A stretch of 64,000 bases of DNA. It comes from Chitinophagaceae bacterium. GTDB taxonomy: Bacteria; Bacteroidota; Bacteroidia; Chitinophagales; Chitinophagaceae. The stretch covers positions 1-64,000 of the forward strand of contig CANGNA010000011.1 of assembly GCA_947455215.1 (NCBI GenBank), given 5' to 3'. Position numbers and translations under genes: made by a program. Position 1 is the first letter of the stretch, and each line of letters opens with the position of its first letter. This document shows, one piece after another, positions 8,948-18,523 of the stretch. The notes under the pieces are model-generated. The model was not told the origin of the DNA. It saw only the letters and a program-made list of their open reading frames with translations, and made no database searches.

Positions 8948-9247
8948 TTAAGCCATCATTCTGTTTACTGTGTTCTTGGCCTTTTGCGCGTGATCAGCAC
9001 CTTCGTCAAGGATATCCATGATCTTCTTGCGGGCGTCATCGCTAATGCCTTCTATTTGTTTGCTCATCAGCTTTTGCACATCGGCCAGTTCTGCGCCGGC
9101 TTTACCAGCCATCTTGTCCATTTTCTTCTTCAGGTCTTTCAGGCTGTCTGCAATGTCTTCGCGCAGTTCGTCGCCCTTCTCTGTGTTGTAGAGATAATAT
9201 ACTCCGGCTCCAATGGCCAGTCCGGTCAAAATTTTCCAGGTTTTCAT
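8948..9247 (-). CDS. YtxH-domain-like protein
   Basis: 99 residues. A short hydrophobic segment near the start (KILTGLAIGAGVYYLYN, about 5-21) is followed by TEKGDELREDIADSLKDLKK and a charged amphipathic helix to the end. This matches the YtxH family: one N-terminal membrane helix, then a coiled-coil-like tail. Bacillus YtxH is a general stress protein, but no molecular activity is established. It stands alone with its own terminator. Confidence is in the family, not in any role. Confidence 0.82.
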   Translation of the reverse strand: MKTWKILTGLAIGAGVYYLYNTEKGDELREDIADSLKDLKKKMDKMAGKAGAELADVQKLMSKQIEGISDDARKKIMDILDEGADHAQKAKNTVNRMMA

Positions 9248-9317
9248 GTCCTTGATTTTTTACGTTTTGTGATCGATTAGTTTCTGCACAAAAGGTTTAT
9301 AAAACCATGCCAACATT

Positions 9318-9338
9318 AGTCGTAAGTCGTAAGTCGTA
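9318..9338. repeat. Three tandem 7-bp units AGTCGTA
   Basis: AGTCGTA is repeated three times head to tail. A related sequence in the opposite direction is at 9408-9434, and another copy in the same direction at 22392-22426. Confidence 0.7.
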
Positions 9339-9407
9339 AGCGTTTATCCTGCATGGTCTGCTAATTTTCAAACTATATACTGCACACATATCTTGTTGGA
9401 ACAGCTT

Positions 9408-9434
9408 GCTACTTATGACTTACTACTTACGACT
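9408..9434. repeat. AGTCGTAAGT-family repeat, inverted copy
   Basis: The reverse complement begins AGTCGTAAGTAGTAAGTC and matches the repeat downstream of asnS at 22392-22426. Together with 9318-9338 it brackets about 70 bp upstream of the hydrolase gene. Confidence 0.6.
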
Positions 9435-9458
9435 ATTAACTTTTAACTTCGCTTCGCA

Positions 9459-10469
9459 ATGGACTCTCTGACACATATAGCCGTTGGTGCCTGTATAGGC
9501 GAACTGGTGGCCGGCAAAAAGCTGGGCAAGAAGGCTATGCTGCTGGGGGCATTGGGGCAAAGCATACCCGATATAGATTTTGTTACCGGCTACTGGATGA
9601 GCACCGCCGCCGACCTGCTGGCACATCGTGGCTTTACCCATTCTATACTGTTTGCGGTATTAATAACAGTGGGGCTTGCTGCAGTGTCTGCAAGGGTGTT
9701 CAGGGGTAGTGGACTTGCTATGCGGCAGTGGTGCTTCTTTTGGGGCATACAACTATTCATGCACCTGTTCCTCGACATATTCAATGTGTATGGCACCGGG
9801 CTTTTCGAGCCCTTTAGCCATTACAGGGTATCACTGAACATCTTCTTCGTGCTTGACCCGCTGTTCAGCTTATGGCCGGTGATAGGGTTGGCTATATTAA
9901 TTGCTATGCGTACCGGTAATGTAATGCGGGCTAAGGCCGCCAGGTTAGCACTCAGCATCAGCGCATTTTATATGTGCTACTCTATTATCAATAAGCTCAT
10001 TATCAATAACAGGGTAAAGCAGAGCTTCAGCGCACAACAATTACCTGTGCATCGCTATTTTTCTACACCTACAGCGCTCAACAACCTGCTGTGGTATGTG
10101 GTGGGCGAAACGGATTCCGGGTTTTACGTAGGTTATCATTCGTTGTTAGATAAAAGCAATACTATCATCTACAGGTATGTACCGCAACACAAATACCTGC
10201 TGACCAATATTGCCGACACCGGAGAATTGCAAAGACTCATGCATTTTTCACAAGGCTATTTTGTAGCATCCCGATGGCATGACACTGTTGTTTTCAACGA
10301 CCTCCGCTTTGGTGAGCAGGTGGCTGGGTTATCGCCTACCCCGCGCTTCAGTTTCTATTACTATCTCTATCCCGGTGCTGATAACGACGTCATCATACAA
10401 CGTGGGCGCTTTGCGGGCTGGAATGGAGATGTGGTGCGCAGGTTCTGGGAACGGATACATGGGCAATAA
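9459..10469 (+). CDS. Membrane-bound metal-dependent hydrolase (DUF457/YbcI-like)
   Basis: 336 residues. It begins MDSLTHIAVGACIGEL, has IPDIDFV (about 37-43) and then HRGFTHSILFAVLI; these Asp/His motifs with surrounding membrane helices mark the LexA-binding/metal-dependent hydrolase family. Three or four helices occupy the first half (LITVGLAAVSA, IQLFMHLFLDIFNVYG, VIGLAILIAM). The C-terminal ~140 residues are soluble and contain YYLYPGADNDVII. The Asp/His residues are presumed to bind metal. The substrate is unknown. The gene ends facing the C1B peptidase gene, with a shared hairpin between. Confidence 0.82.
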   Translation: MDSLTHIAVGACIGELVAGKKLGKKAMLLGALGQSIPDIDFVTGYWMSTAADLLAHRGFTHSILFAVLITVGLAAVSARVFRGSGLAMRQWCFFWGIQLFMHLFLDIFNVYGTGLFEPFSHYRVSLNIFFVLDPLFSLWPVIGLAILIAMRTGNVMRAKAARLALSISAFYMCYSIINKLIINNRVKQSFSAQQLPVHRYFSTPTALNNLLWYVVGETDSGFYVGYHSLLDKSNTIIYRYVPQHKYLLTNIADTGELQRLMHFSQGYFVASRWHDTVVFNDLRFGEQVAGLSPTPRFSFYYYLYPGADNDVIIQRGRFAGWNGDVVRRFWERIHGQ

Positions 10470-10497
10470 AAAAGCCGCTTCAATTATTGAAGCGGCT
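10468..10497. terminator. Terminator between convergent genes
   Basis: AGCCGCTTCAAT (10473-10484) and ATTGAAGCGGCT (10486-10497) pair almost end to end. The T-run favours the minus-strand peptidase gene ending at 10521. Confidence 0.8.
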
Positions 10498-10520
10498 ATG
10501 TTATATGTTCAGACAGCAGA

Positions 10521-11717
10521 TTACTCCCTGTTAATGTCCAGTTTCTTGCGCAGGTCGTCCGGTATGCCGTTTTTGTGCAGCAATATAGCAGTGGTTTTAT
10601 ACTTTACGTAAGCACGCGAAACATAAATGTAACCTCCATAGTCATTCTTATTCTTATCGGTACCCCATGAGTTTTTTACCACGTAGTAGCGGCGGCCATT
10701 CTGATCTTTGGCCAGGCCTACAATGTGCATACCGTGGTCATCGGTAGTCTCGTAATTGTCGAAGGCTTTCTGACGCAGCTCAGGCGTTATATGGCGTTCG
10801 TCCTTCGGACCATCGAACATGTGCTTCTTCTCGTTCTCGTCCATATCGTCGTAGTCCTTTTCAGGTACATACGCTACGCCATTCTTCCAGCTGAACGATT
10901 TTTCGCTCACATCGGTAGCCCATGCTACAGTATAGCCGCTATTCAGCGCATTGTCTATAATGTCGGTCAGATCGTTCATCTGTACATTATATACCTTTTC
11001 AAACGCCCAGTTATCAGGCACCATCAGCATGGTCTTCTTATAATAAGGAGCGTTAGTAAACGATGACAGTTCTACGTAATCTTCAGGATGTATGCCTACC
11101 ACTTCGCGGGCAAAGCTCTTCGGAGTGTAGGTGCGATGTTCCCAGGTAAACGTTTCGGGAACAGGGCCCAGGTAAGCATCCAGCACGGCATCGTAAGCCT
11201 TGTGCCACGATGGAGTGAGCCTGCCATTGGGGTTAGATACTACGGCATCCAGCATGGCCTTGCACATAGCCTGGAACTCGGCGAACTTATTTTTGTTGGT
11301 ACCATAGTGCAGGCCGGTATAAGCTACCTGCGGCATAGCGCCATACTTGGCATACATATTAATAACGTCGTGGCAAGAACCGCCATCACCCCAGGCTACC
11401 GCACCATGCATACGCACATAGGCATCTGCCTTCTCTTCATATACCATACGCGCACTGTACAGCTGTGCCAGCTCTACCGGGCTCTTGCCCATGCGCATCA
11501 TTTCGCTTTCCAGGAAAGAGTTGGTAGAATAGCTCCAGCAGGTACCGGAACTGGCCTGGTTCTTCACGCTGGTGCGATCCAGGTCTATAACTTTAGTAAA
11601 AATGTATTTTTTAGCGGCGCTGTCGCTCTTGTTATTGGCCAGTTTGGCCACAAGATCGTCCTGCGCATGAGCCAACAACGGCATCAATGCAGCTGCAAGC
11701 AGTGTGAATTTCCTCAT
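10521..11717 (-). CDS. Exported C1B cysteine peptidase (bleomycin hydrolase / aminopeptidase C type)
   Basis: 398 residues with a signal peptide (MRKFTLLAAALMPLLAHA). The papain-like active site is complete: SSGTCWSYSTNSF gives the Cys with the oxyanion Gln just before it (VKNQASSG), DDHGMHIVGLA the His, and VVKNSWGTDKN the Asn. Length and motif spacing fit the C1B group, which acts as an aminopeptidase in hexameric barrels. Unlike cytosolic PepC, this one is exported, so it probably trims peptides in the periplasm or outside. It stands alone. The physiological substrate is unknown. Confidence 0.9.
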   Translation of the reverse strand: MRKFTLLAAALMPLLAHAQDDLVAKLANNKSDSAAKKYIFTKVIDLDRTSVKNQASSGTCWSYSTNSFLESEMMRMGKSPVELAQLYSARMVYEEKADAYVRMHGAVAWGDGGSCHDVINMYAKYGAMPQVAYTGLHYGTNKNKFAEFQAMCKAMLDAVVSNPNGRLTPSWHKAYDAVLDAYLGPVPETFTWEHRTYTPKSFAREVVGIHPEDYVELSSFTNAPYYKKTMLMVPDNWAFEKVYNVQMNDLTDIIDNALNSGYTVAWATDVSEKSFSWKNGVAYVPEKDYDDMDENEKKHMFDGPKDERHITPELRQKAFDNYETTDDHGMHIVGLAKDQNGRRYYVVKNSWGTDKNKNDYGGYIYVSRAYVKYKTTAILLHKNGIPDDLRKKLDINRE

Positions 11718-11854
11718 TCCAGACTCCGGTTTTTAAAGGGAGATAAACAAAAATACCTAAAACACCGATACGTAGGTAATAGTCACATCCATTTTTTACA
11801 CGCCACCTTTACCCGTCACGCACGCTTACACGGGGCAATTGAGCATGTTATTGC

Positions 11855-12343
<489 letters not shown>

Positions 12344-12404
12344 TTAATACCTGAATTGACCATAGATATATTTAAAGCAGCGTAAAATCTATAAATTGCA
12401 TAAA

Positions 12405-12520
12405 AAATAGCTTCTTAAGCCATCAGGTTGAAACCTGATGCTATAATAGCCGACCCTTACAGGGTCTTATATCTTGTAGTTTAGCATATTGACATCTGGA
12501 TCAGGCTATGAGAAGCTTAT
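12405..12520. repeat. Hairpin element upstream of paaZ, possibly MITE- or REP-like
   Basis: Two perfect hairpins lie in tandem: CATCAGGT-tgaa-ACCTGATG (12421-12440) and GACCCT-tac-AGGGTC (12452-12466). They are bracketed by a rough inverted repeat (AATAGCTTCT near 12405, AGAAGCTTATT near 12511). The gap 12314-12556 holds nothing else. Hairpins of this form also occur at 3-350 and 2387-2660. Confidence 0.6.
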
Positions 12521-12556
12521 TTGAAGAATTTAAAAAAACTGGAATTTATATAAAGT

Positions 12557-14611
12557 ATGTCTGTAACACAATTAAAGAACTATGCTGAAGGCCAATGGGT
12601 TGCCGGCAAAAAAGAAGGTGAAGTATTGCACAATGCCGTAACAGGCGAGGCGATATATACAGCCAGCAGCGACGGGCTGGACTTTGGTGCAATGATGGAT
12701 TATGCCCGCAAGGTGGGTGGTAAGGCATTGCGCAAGCTGACCTTTCAGCAGCGCGGACTGATGCTGAAGGCACTTGCAATATACCTGCAGGAGCGCAAGG
12801 AATATTTTTATACCATCAGCGGCATGACCGGTGCTACACGTGCCGACTCATGGGTGGATATTGAAGGTGGTATTGGCAACCTGTTTACCTACGCCAGCCT
12901 GCGCCGCCAGTTTCCGGATGAACGCTTTTATGTAGATGGCGAGGCCGCCAAACTGTCTAAGAACAATACGTTTATTGGTCACCACATAATGGTGCCTAAA
13001 GAAGGTGTGGCCATACACATCAATGCCTTTAACTTCCCCGTATGGGGTATGCTGGAAAAGATAGCGGTGAACCTGCTGGCAGGTGTGCCTGCTATTGTGA
13101 AGCCTGCTACCCTTACCTCTTACCTTACAGAAGCGGTGTTTGAAGAGATCATCAAATCGGGCATATTGCCGGAGGGATCGCTGCAGCTGATATGTGGCAG
13201 TGCACGCGGCATATTGGACACCATACAGACGGAAGATACCGTAACCTTTACCGGCAGCGCCAGCACAGGTAAGATGCTGAAGTCGCATCCGCGTATCTTA
13301 TCGGAAGCAGTATCGTTTACGATGGAGGCAGATTCACTGAACTGCTGTATACTGGGACTGGATGTTATGCCGGGCAGCGCTGAGTTCGACATATTTATTA
13401 AAGAAGTAGTGCGCGAGATCACTACCAAGGCGGGACAGAAATGTACTGCCATCCGCCGCATTATAGTGCCAGCCGACCGCGTAGAGGATGTGCAGATAGC
13501 ACTGGGCAAGCGCCTGGCGAGCAACACCATTGGCGATCCAACCCTGAAAGAGGTACGCATGGGTCCGTTGGCAGGACAGACACAGCGCAATGAAGTAAGG
13601 GAGCGCGTGCAGCTACTGGCTAAAAGCCAGGACATTGTCATCGGCAACCTGACAGACTTTGAAGTAATGGGCGCGGATAAAGAGAAAGGCGCATTTATGT
13701 CGCCGATCATCTTCTACAACAACGATCCGTTCAAGAAGACAGACTGCCACGATATAGAAGCTTTCGGTCCGGTATCTACGATCATGCCGTATGCAACGAT
13801 AGACGATGCTATAGAGCTGAGCCGCATGGGTAAGGGATCGCTGGTGAGCAGCGTGGTGACAGCCGATGATGACTTTGCCCGCGAGATAGTGCTGGGTACG
13901 GCCACTATGCACGGCCGTATACTGATATTGAATGCCGACTGTGCGAAAGAAAGCACAGGCCATGGATCGCCGATGCCGATGCTGGTGCATGGCGGCCCGG
14001 GAAGAGCTGGTGGCGGCGAGGAAATGGGCGGCAAGCGTGGGGTAATGCACTACCTGCACCGCACAGCTATACAGGGCTCCCCTACTACCATAAGTAAGGT
14101 AACAGGCGTATACCAGCAGTATGGTAAGCAGACCGAGCATGACAAGCACCCGTTCAAAAAGTACTTTGAAGAACTGGAAATAGGTGAAACACTGGTAACG
14201 GCCAAGCACACGGTAACGGAAGCCGACATCACCAATTTTGCCAATGTGAGCGGCGATAATTTCTACGCCCACATGGACGCGACATCGCTGGAAGGCACCA
14301 TCTTCGAAGGCCGCGTAGCGCACGGCTACTTTATCCTTTCTAAGGCGGCAGGCTTATTTGTAGACGCTAAGAAGGGCCCGGTATTGCTGAACTACGGTAT
14401 AGATGAAGCCCGTTTTACCAAGCCGGTATATCCAGGTACTACCATAGGCGTAAAACTGACCGTAAAGGAAAAGATAGCACAGGAAAAGCGTACACCGGAA
14501 GATATAGCCAAGGGTATTGTGAAATGGCTGGTAGATGTATATGACCAGACCGGTGAGACCGTGGCTATTGCTACAATCTTGACCATGGTGAAGATGCAGA
14601 ACCAGGATTGA
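12557..14611 (+). CDS. paaZ: PaaZ: bifunctional oxepin-CoA hydrolase / semialdehyde dehydrogenase
   Basis: 684 residues in the family's two-part order. The aldehyde dehydrogenase domain spans about 1-520, with Cys296 in KAGQKCTAI and the FTGSAS cofactor segment. The MaoC-type hydratase domain spans about 550-684, with NVSGDNFYAHMDAT and VAHGYFILSKAAGLF. In phenylacetate breakdown, the C-terminal domain hydrolyses oxepin-CoA and the N-terminal domain oxidises the resulting aldehyde to 3-oxo-5,6-dehydrosuberyl-CoA. No other paa gene is in the window, so the rest of the pathway must be elsewhere or the enzyme has been recruited elsewhere. The start follows the family alignment. Two hairpins follow the stop. 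Confidence 0.94.
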   Translation: MSVTQLKNYAEGQWVAGKKEGEVLHNAVTGEAIYTASSDGLDFGAMMDYARKVGGKALRKLTFQQRGLMLKALAIYLQERKEYFYTISGMTGATRADSWVDIEGGIGNLFTYASLRRQFPDERFYVDGEAAKLSKNNTFIGHHIMVPKEGVAIHINAFNFPVWGMLEKIAVNLLAGVPAIVKPATLTSYLTEAVFEEIIKSGILPEGSLQLICGSARGILDTIQTEDTVTFTGSASTGKMLKSHPRILSEAVSFTMEADSLNCCILGLDVMPGSAEFDIFIKEVVREITTKAGQKCTAIRRIIVPADRVEDVQIALGKRLASNTIGDPTLKEVRMGPLAGQTQRNEVRERVQLLAKSQDIVIGNLTDFEVMGADKEKGAFMSPIIFYNNDPFKKTDCHDIEAFGPVSTIMPYATIDDAIELSRMGKGSLVSSVVTADDDFAREIVLGTATMHGRILILNADCAKESTGHGSPMPMLVHGGPGRAGGGEEMGGKRGVMHYLHRTAIQGSPTTISKVTGVYQQYGKQTEHDKHPFKKYFEELEIGETLVTAKHTVTEADITNFANVSGDNFYAHMDATSLEGTIFEGRVAHGYFILSKAAGLFVDAKKGPVLLNYGIDEARFTKPVYPGTTIGVKLTVKEKIAQEKRTPEDIAKGIVKWLVDVYDQTGETVAIATILTMVKMQNQD

Positions 14612-14640
14612 GCTGATAGGTTAATAAGATAATTGGTTGA

Positions 14641-14712
14641 CAGGGGATGCCGGTGGGTGTCCCCTGTTTGCTTAGTGTACATAAATTTAAAAGCCACCTC
14701 ATGGTGGCTTTT
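14641..14712. terminator. Two successive hairpins after paaZ
   Basis: CAGGGGA (14641-14647) pairs with TCCCCTG (14660-14666) before a short T-run. AAAAGCCACC (14689-14698) pairs with GGTGGCTTTT (14703-14712). The second also serves the minus-strand gene ending at 14734. Confidence 0.8.
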
Positions 14713-14733
14713 CTATTCATTTTATAAAATCAC

Positions 14734-15102
14734 TTAGTGGCTGAGCCTGTATTTATTACGGAACACGGCCCAACCTTTGGGGTGTGATGCGGCATAGTTG
14801 AGTATGCCCATAATATGCTCGTGGTGGGTTGGGCTTCTCCTGGCTGGTTTGACTGGGAGGCCATCGGCAGCATCTATGGCGGCACGCACATCGCGGCCCA
14901 TTACTGATTCGCTTACCAACATACCCAACAGTGATATGTTAAGGGCACCCAATAACGCATAGGCCATAGACACGATCATTAGGAAAGAAAGGGCGTTATC
15001 ACCATTATAATTGGCATAGGCCCAGGCAAATAAAGCTAAGCCGATCATCACCCTCAACACCCGTCCTGTAACACTCGTCATAAATCTGAAATAGCTGTTC
15101 AT
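14734..15102 (-). CDS. Small membrane protein with a YgaP/DUF2892-like helical pair
   Basis: 122 residues. Two membrane helices are visible, VLRVMIGLALFAWAYAN (about 15-31) and ALSFLMIVSMAYALLGALNI (about 37-56). The first ~60 residues resemble the DUF2892/YgaP transmembrane domain, which in other proteins is fused to a rhodanese; no rhodanese domain is present here. The soluble C-terminus (about 65-122) is basic with HHEHIMGILNYAASHPKGW. Function unknown. It converges on paaZ and is followed upstream by ~165 bp of noncoding DNA. Confidence 0.6.
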   Translation of the reverse strand: MNSYFRFMTSVTGRVLRVMIGLALFAWAYANYNGDNALSFLMIVSMAYALLGALNISLLGMLVSESVMGRDVRAAIDAADGLPVKPARRSPTHHEHIMGILNYAASHPKGWAVFRNKYRLSH

Positions 15103-15333
15103 AACATTAAGATTTGGTTATAAAATATACAGCTAAATCTGTGCCATAAGCGCTAAAATGCAGCGTTAAATTTGTAAATAGATAATGATGCAGCAATTTT
15201 CATTTTTCAAGGTTGGTTCCTCTGAACACTTTACCTTATAATAGCCCTGTTTAACGCTTAAAACAATATGATTATTAACCTATATCATCAAATTTTATCT
15301 AATTTAGAGAAAAGCCTGTCTCTGATGAATAAC

Positions 15334-16368
15334 ATGAAGGATAAAACAATATTGTTAGCATTGACTTTGTGCCTTTTCTTTTCTTGCAGGCATAAAAATG
15401 AGCGTGCGATGCCCCCTACAAGGGTGCTTACAATAGCCGACCTGAAATTCCCAATTGTAGAAAATGAACGAACTGCACTGGGTTACATCATTTTACCCAG
15501 ACCTCAAAACGAAGTAATAAAACATAACAGGATAAAGGGAAGAGCCCCCATCCCCCAACTGATGCCAATGAATTGCTACCCACAGGAAACAATAGAATTT
15601 TATAACGAGATAGGGCGACAATCGTTACATATTAGTTTCGATTCATTTTTCCGAAAGTTCAGGGCAAGAACCGATATAACCTATGACACAAACGGGAGAG
15701 AATCTGAAAGTATCAACTACAGCCAGTTCAGCATTCATTTACAATACAGATTTGACAGCCTGGGGTATCTTGTCCGCGAATATGGAGGAAGCTGTATACC
15801 TCATGACTGGCGGTACAACTATGTCTTTTCAGCGGTGAACAGGAAACTGTATCGCTACAAATACGATCAATATAGCTGGCACCCGCTGGACACTAACATG
15901 GCGATACCCTTTGACCAGTTCCAGATAATGCTGTATTCGGAACCGGAAATCTTTGAATTTGACACAGCAGGATACTTAACAGAAATAACAACGACAGCCG
16001 GATATCCTAATTGGATGGAAGAGTATTATCACCGCAATCATTGGCAATTTCTTTACGACGAAAAGCATTATCTCCGATCAGTAATTGAACATAACAATTG
16101 GGGAACACGATCTAAAGAATATAATGACATGTATCCAGAAAACTCCTCGGAACGCCTGCCCGATCACTCAGTGTCGGATTACTTCTATACCGGCAACCAC
16201 CTCGATTCTATCGTTACCAATATGTACTATTATTGCGACTTCAGAATAAACCGTACTCTGCAAGTGTATTTTGATGAACGGGGGTTACCTGTAAAACAGA
16301 TACATAATTACTATTCCGAAAAGACAGGAAGTAAGGCTATACTATACAAATACGAATATTACAAATAG
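15334..16368 (+). CDS. Lipoprotein of unknown function with YD-like strand repeats
   Basis: 344 residues from the Met of MKDKTILLALTLCLFFSC, chosen because it gives a lipoprotein signal with a lipobox ending at Cys18; the open frame extends upstream to 15268. The mature part has repeated motifs of the type YDTNGRE, YRFDSLGYLVREY, FEFDTAGYLTEI, YFDERGLPVKQI, which recall RHS/YD repeats in beta-rich surface proteins. No catalytic residues are recognisable. It is more AT-rich than paaZ upstream. It stands alone, and probably sits at the outer membrane. Confidence 0.7.
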   Translation: MKDKTILLALTLCLFFSCRHKNERAMPPTRVLTIADLKFPIVENERTALGYIILPRPQNEVIKHNRIKGRAPIPQLMPMNCYPQETIEFYNEIGRQSLHISFDSFFRKFRARTDITYDTNGRESESINYSQFSIHLQYRFDSLGYLVREYGGSCIPHDWRYNYVFSAVNRKLYRYKYDQYSWHPLDTNMAIPFDQFQIMLYSEPEIFEFDTAGYLTEITTTAGYPNWMEEYYHRNHWQFLYDEKHYLRSVIEHNNWGTRSKEYNDMYPENSSERLPDHSVSDYFYTGNHLDSIVTNMYYYCDFRINRTLQVYFDERGLPVKQIHNYYSEKTGSKAILYKYEYYK

Positions 16369-16462
16369 CTAAGCCCTTATCACCTTTACTTATCAGCCAT
16401 TAGCTTTTTCCAATAAAGTAGCAATACGCCACCACTTACTTTTGTATAGTAACTGCCTGTAA

Positions 16463-17491
16463 ATGGAAACAACCTATGTGACCGGGGAATATAAGATAGC
16501 GATGGAATTGCGCCTGCCTGCTGATGTGTACCTGAAGCTGGCGTACAAGGCAGGCGGTATCTTGCATTGGACTCCCCTGACGCTGGAAGCTAACAGCATT
16601 ACCTACCGCACGCGTGACCACCTGAATGAACAACTGGTAACCGTAACGGCAGATAAACAGGTAACAGTAACTATAAAGTCTGCCAACGACTATTATCACG
16701 ACCGTGAACTGAGCAAGCAACATGCCGCCAATTTTGCCGGGGTAATGGCCGGCCTTACCGAAGCGTATGACAAAGCCAACCGCAACCTGCACCCCATGCA
16801 CCGGGAACAATGGGGTGCGCTGGTACCATCGAAAAGCTATATGGTAACACCTTACCTGGTGTATGCCAATTTACTGGTGTTCATAGCTATGATACTGGCC
16901 GGGCTGAGTCCGCTGCACCCCAAAGCGTATAGCCTGCTGCAATGGGGCGGCAACTACAAACCAGCTATACTGGCCGGCGAATGGTGGCGCATGCTGAGCT
17001 ATATGTTTGTGCATGCGGGCGGTGCACACCTGCTGGGCAATACGTTCGCGCTGCTGTATATAGGCATGTTCCTGGAGCCGCTGATCGGTAAGTTCAGGTT
17101 TGGCGCGGCATATATGATAACGGGGATATTTGCCGGAGCTGCCAGTCTGCTTATGCATCCGGCAAGTGTGGGCGTAGGCGCATCGGGGGCCATATTTGGC
17201 ATGTACGGTGTGTTCCTGGCGTTGCTGAGCACCCGTTTTATTAACGGCACACAGCGCAAGACCATGCTGCGCAGCCTGCTCTTCTTTATAGTGTATAACC
17301 TGATGATGGGCCTGCAAGGCAATACAGACAATGCTGCCCACATTGGCGGACTCGTCAGCGGGTTGCTGATAGGCTATGCGTTTTATCCGGGGATCGTAAA
17401 ACGAGAGCAATTGAATAAACAACTTGTTCTTACGGCAATACTGTTAGTGATAGCTGTTGTTACATCGTGGGCGGCGATAACGTTATTATAG
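16463..17491 (+). CDS. Rhomboid intramembrane serine protease with an N-terminal soluble domain
   Basis: 342 residues. A soluble N-terminal part (about 1-130) precedes the rhomboid core. Key motifs are HAGGAHLLGNTFALLYIG (the H..N helix), GASGAIFGMYG with catalytic Ser241, and NAAHIGGLVSG with catalytic His293. The family cuts membrane helices of other proteins within the bilayer; substrates here are unknown. About six helices occupy the second half. The N-terminal domain was not recognised. The gene is followed by a palindrome-rich intergenic stretch. Confidence 0.9.
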   Translation: METTYVTGEYKIAMELRLPADVYLKLAYKAGGILHWTPLTLEANSITYRTRDHLNEQLVTVTADKQVTVTIKSANDYYHDRELSKQHAANFAGVMAGLTEAYDKANRNLHPMHREQWGALVPSKSYMVTPYLVYANLLVFIAMILAGLSPLHPKAYSLLQWGGNYKPAILAGEWWRMLSYMFVHAGGAHLLGNTFALLYIGMFLEPLIGKFRFGAAYMITGIFAGAASLLMHPASVGVGASGAIFGMYGVFLALLSTRFINGTQRKTMLRSLLFFIVYNLMMGLQGNTDNAAHIGGLVSGLLIGYAFYPGIVKREQLNKQLVLTAILLVIAVVTSWAAITLL

Positions 17492-17516
17492 AGCCCCTAT
17501 CGCCCGGCATTTTCTC

Positions 17517-17656
17517 CCCCAAAGGGGCGTTCTGCGTATACGCATCTAAAAAAATATGCTTAGCGCTAATCACCCCCGACATTCGACAACACGCCTACGG
17601 CTGGTCGAATATCGTCCCCTCTTTTAGCCACGCACATAGGCTATACAAAAAGGGGA
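17517..17656. repeat. Palindrome-rich intergenic stretch
   Basis: Between the rhomboid gene and pth (17492-17757) are CCCC-aaa-GGGG (17517-17527), TGCGTATACGCA (17533-17544), TTAGCGCTAA (17560-17569), ATTCGAC/GTCGAAT (17581-17610), and a nested stem TCCCCT...TAGCC/GGCTA...AGGGGA (17615-17656). No ORF of substance is present. It could terminate the rhomboid transcript or be another small repeat element. Confidence 0.55.
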
Positions 17657-17757
17657 GCTACCCACCTTTTAACGCAAACACATCTCATATTAATTAAAAT
17701 TATCTATACGCACGACAGTCAAAGTAAAGGATAGGAAATGATATGTAAGCTAATCAG

Positions 17758-18318
17758 CTATTTATTAAAGAACGTCATAGCCTGGCCAATGCCCTGTGTG
17801 GCCCAGCACTCTATGAGGTCAGTGGCTTTAAGGAGGCCTTCCTTTACCAATGGCTGTTCCGATGGTTTCCACTTACCCAGCACGTAATCTACCTGCTTGC
17901 CCTTAGGGAAATCGCTACCTATCCCGAAGCGCAGGCGGGGATAAGCATTGCTTTGCAGGGTTGCTTCTATATTCTTCAGGCCGTTCTGACCACCGGCGCT
18001 CCCCGATGCACGTACGCGCAAGGTACCCAATGGCAGGGCCAGGTCGTCGACCAGCGTCATAGAGTTCTCGGCCAATATCTTTTCTTTGTCCAGCCAGTAT
18101 TTTACGGCCTTGCCACTCAGGTTCATGTAAGTGGTAGGTTTGATGACCACGAAAGTGCGGCCCTTCCACTTTACTTCCGCCACAAACGCATGACGATCGA
18201 GCGAGAAACTGCCACCGTGCTTCAACACAAAAGTGTCCGCCATATCGAAGCCTATGTTATGACGCGTACCATCATATTCTGCACCTATATTCCCTAATCC
18301 GGCAAGAAGAAATTTCAT
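17758..18318 (-). CDS. pth: Peptidyl-tRNA hydrolase
   Basis: Pth frees tRNA from peptidyl-tRNAs that drop off the ribosome. 186 residues, full length for the bacterial family. MKFLLAGLGNIGAEYDGTRHNIGF shows Asn10 and catalytic His20; then KPTTYMNLSGKAV, LVDDLALPLGTLRVR with the catalytic-dyad Asp, and GSAGGQNGLKNI. The start at 18318 was chosen because it gives the family's usual N-terminus; the open frame runs on to 18351. It is a core gene, standing alone here. Confidence 0.96.
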   Translation of the reverse strand: MKFLLAGLGNIGAEYDGTRHNIGFDMADTFVLKHGGSFSLDRHAFVAEVKWKGRTFVVIKPTTYMNLSGKAVKYWLDKEKILAENSMTLVDDLALPLGTLRVRASGSAGGQNGLKNIEATLQSNAYPRLRFGIGSDFPKGKQVDYVLGKWKPSEQPLVKEGLLKATDLIECWATQGIGQAMTFFNK

Positions 18319-18355
18319 GTCGCGAAAATAAGTTAAATGTGGTTTGTTCAAAAAG

Positions 18356-18426
18356 TTTCACGCAAAGAACGCGAAGGTCTATCGCCAAGGGCCGCAAAGA
18401 CCATTAAGCAGGCAGAGGACGCAAAG
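18356..18426. repeat. Dispersed intergenic repeat, copy B (partner at 1128-1198)
   Basis: It matches copy A over about 70 bp, including TTTCACGCAAAG, GGTCTATCGC and GGGCCGCAAAGACCAT. It lies upstream of pth, in the same orientation as copy A, between pth and the large T9SS gene. Confidence 0.75.
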
Positions 18427-18523
18427 GAAGGTGTTGATTCAACCGCAAATCACAAATAGAGAAAAATTGATTCGGCCATAATTGTCGTATTCCATCACAT
18501 TTCCTGCACATTGCCGCATTGGG

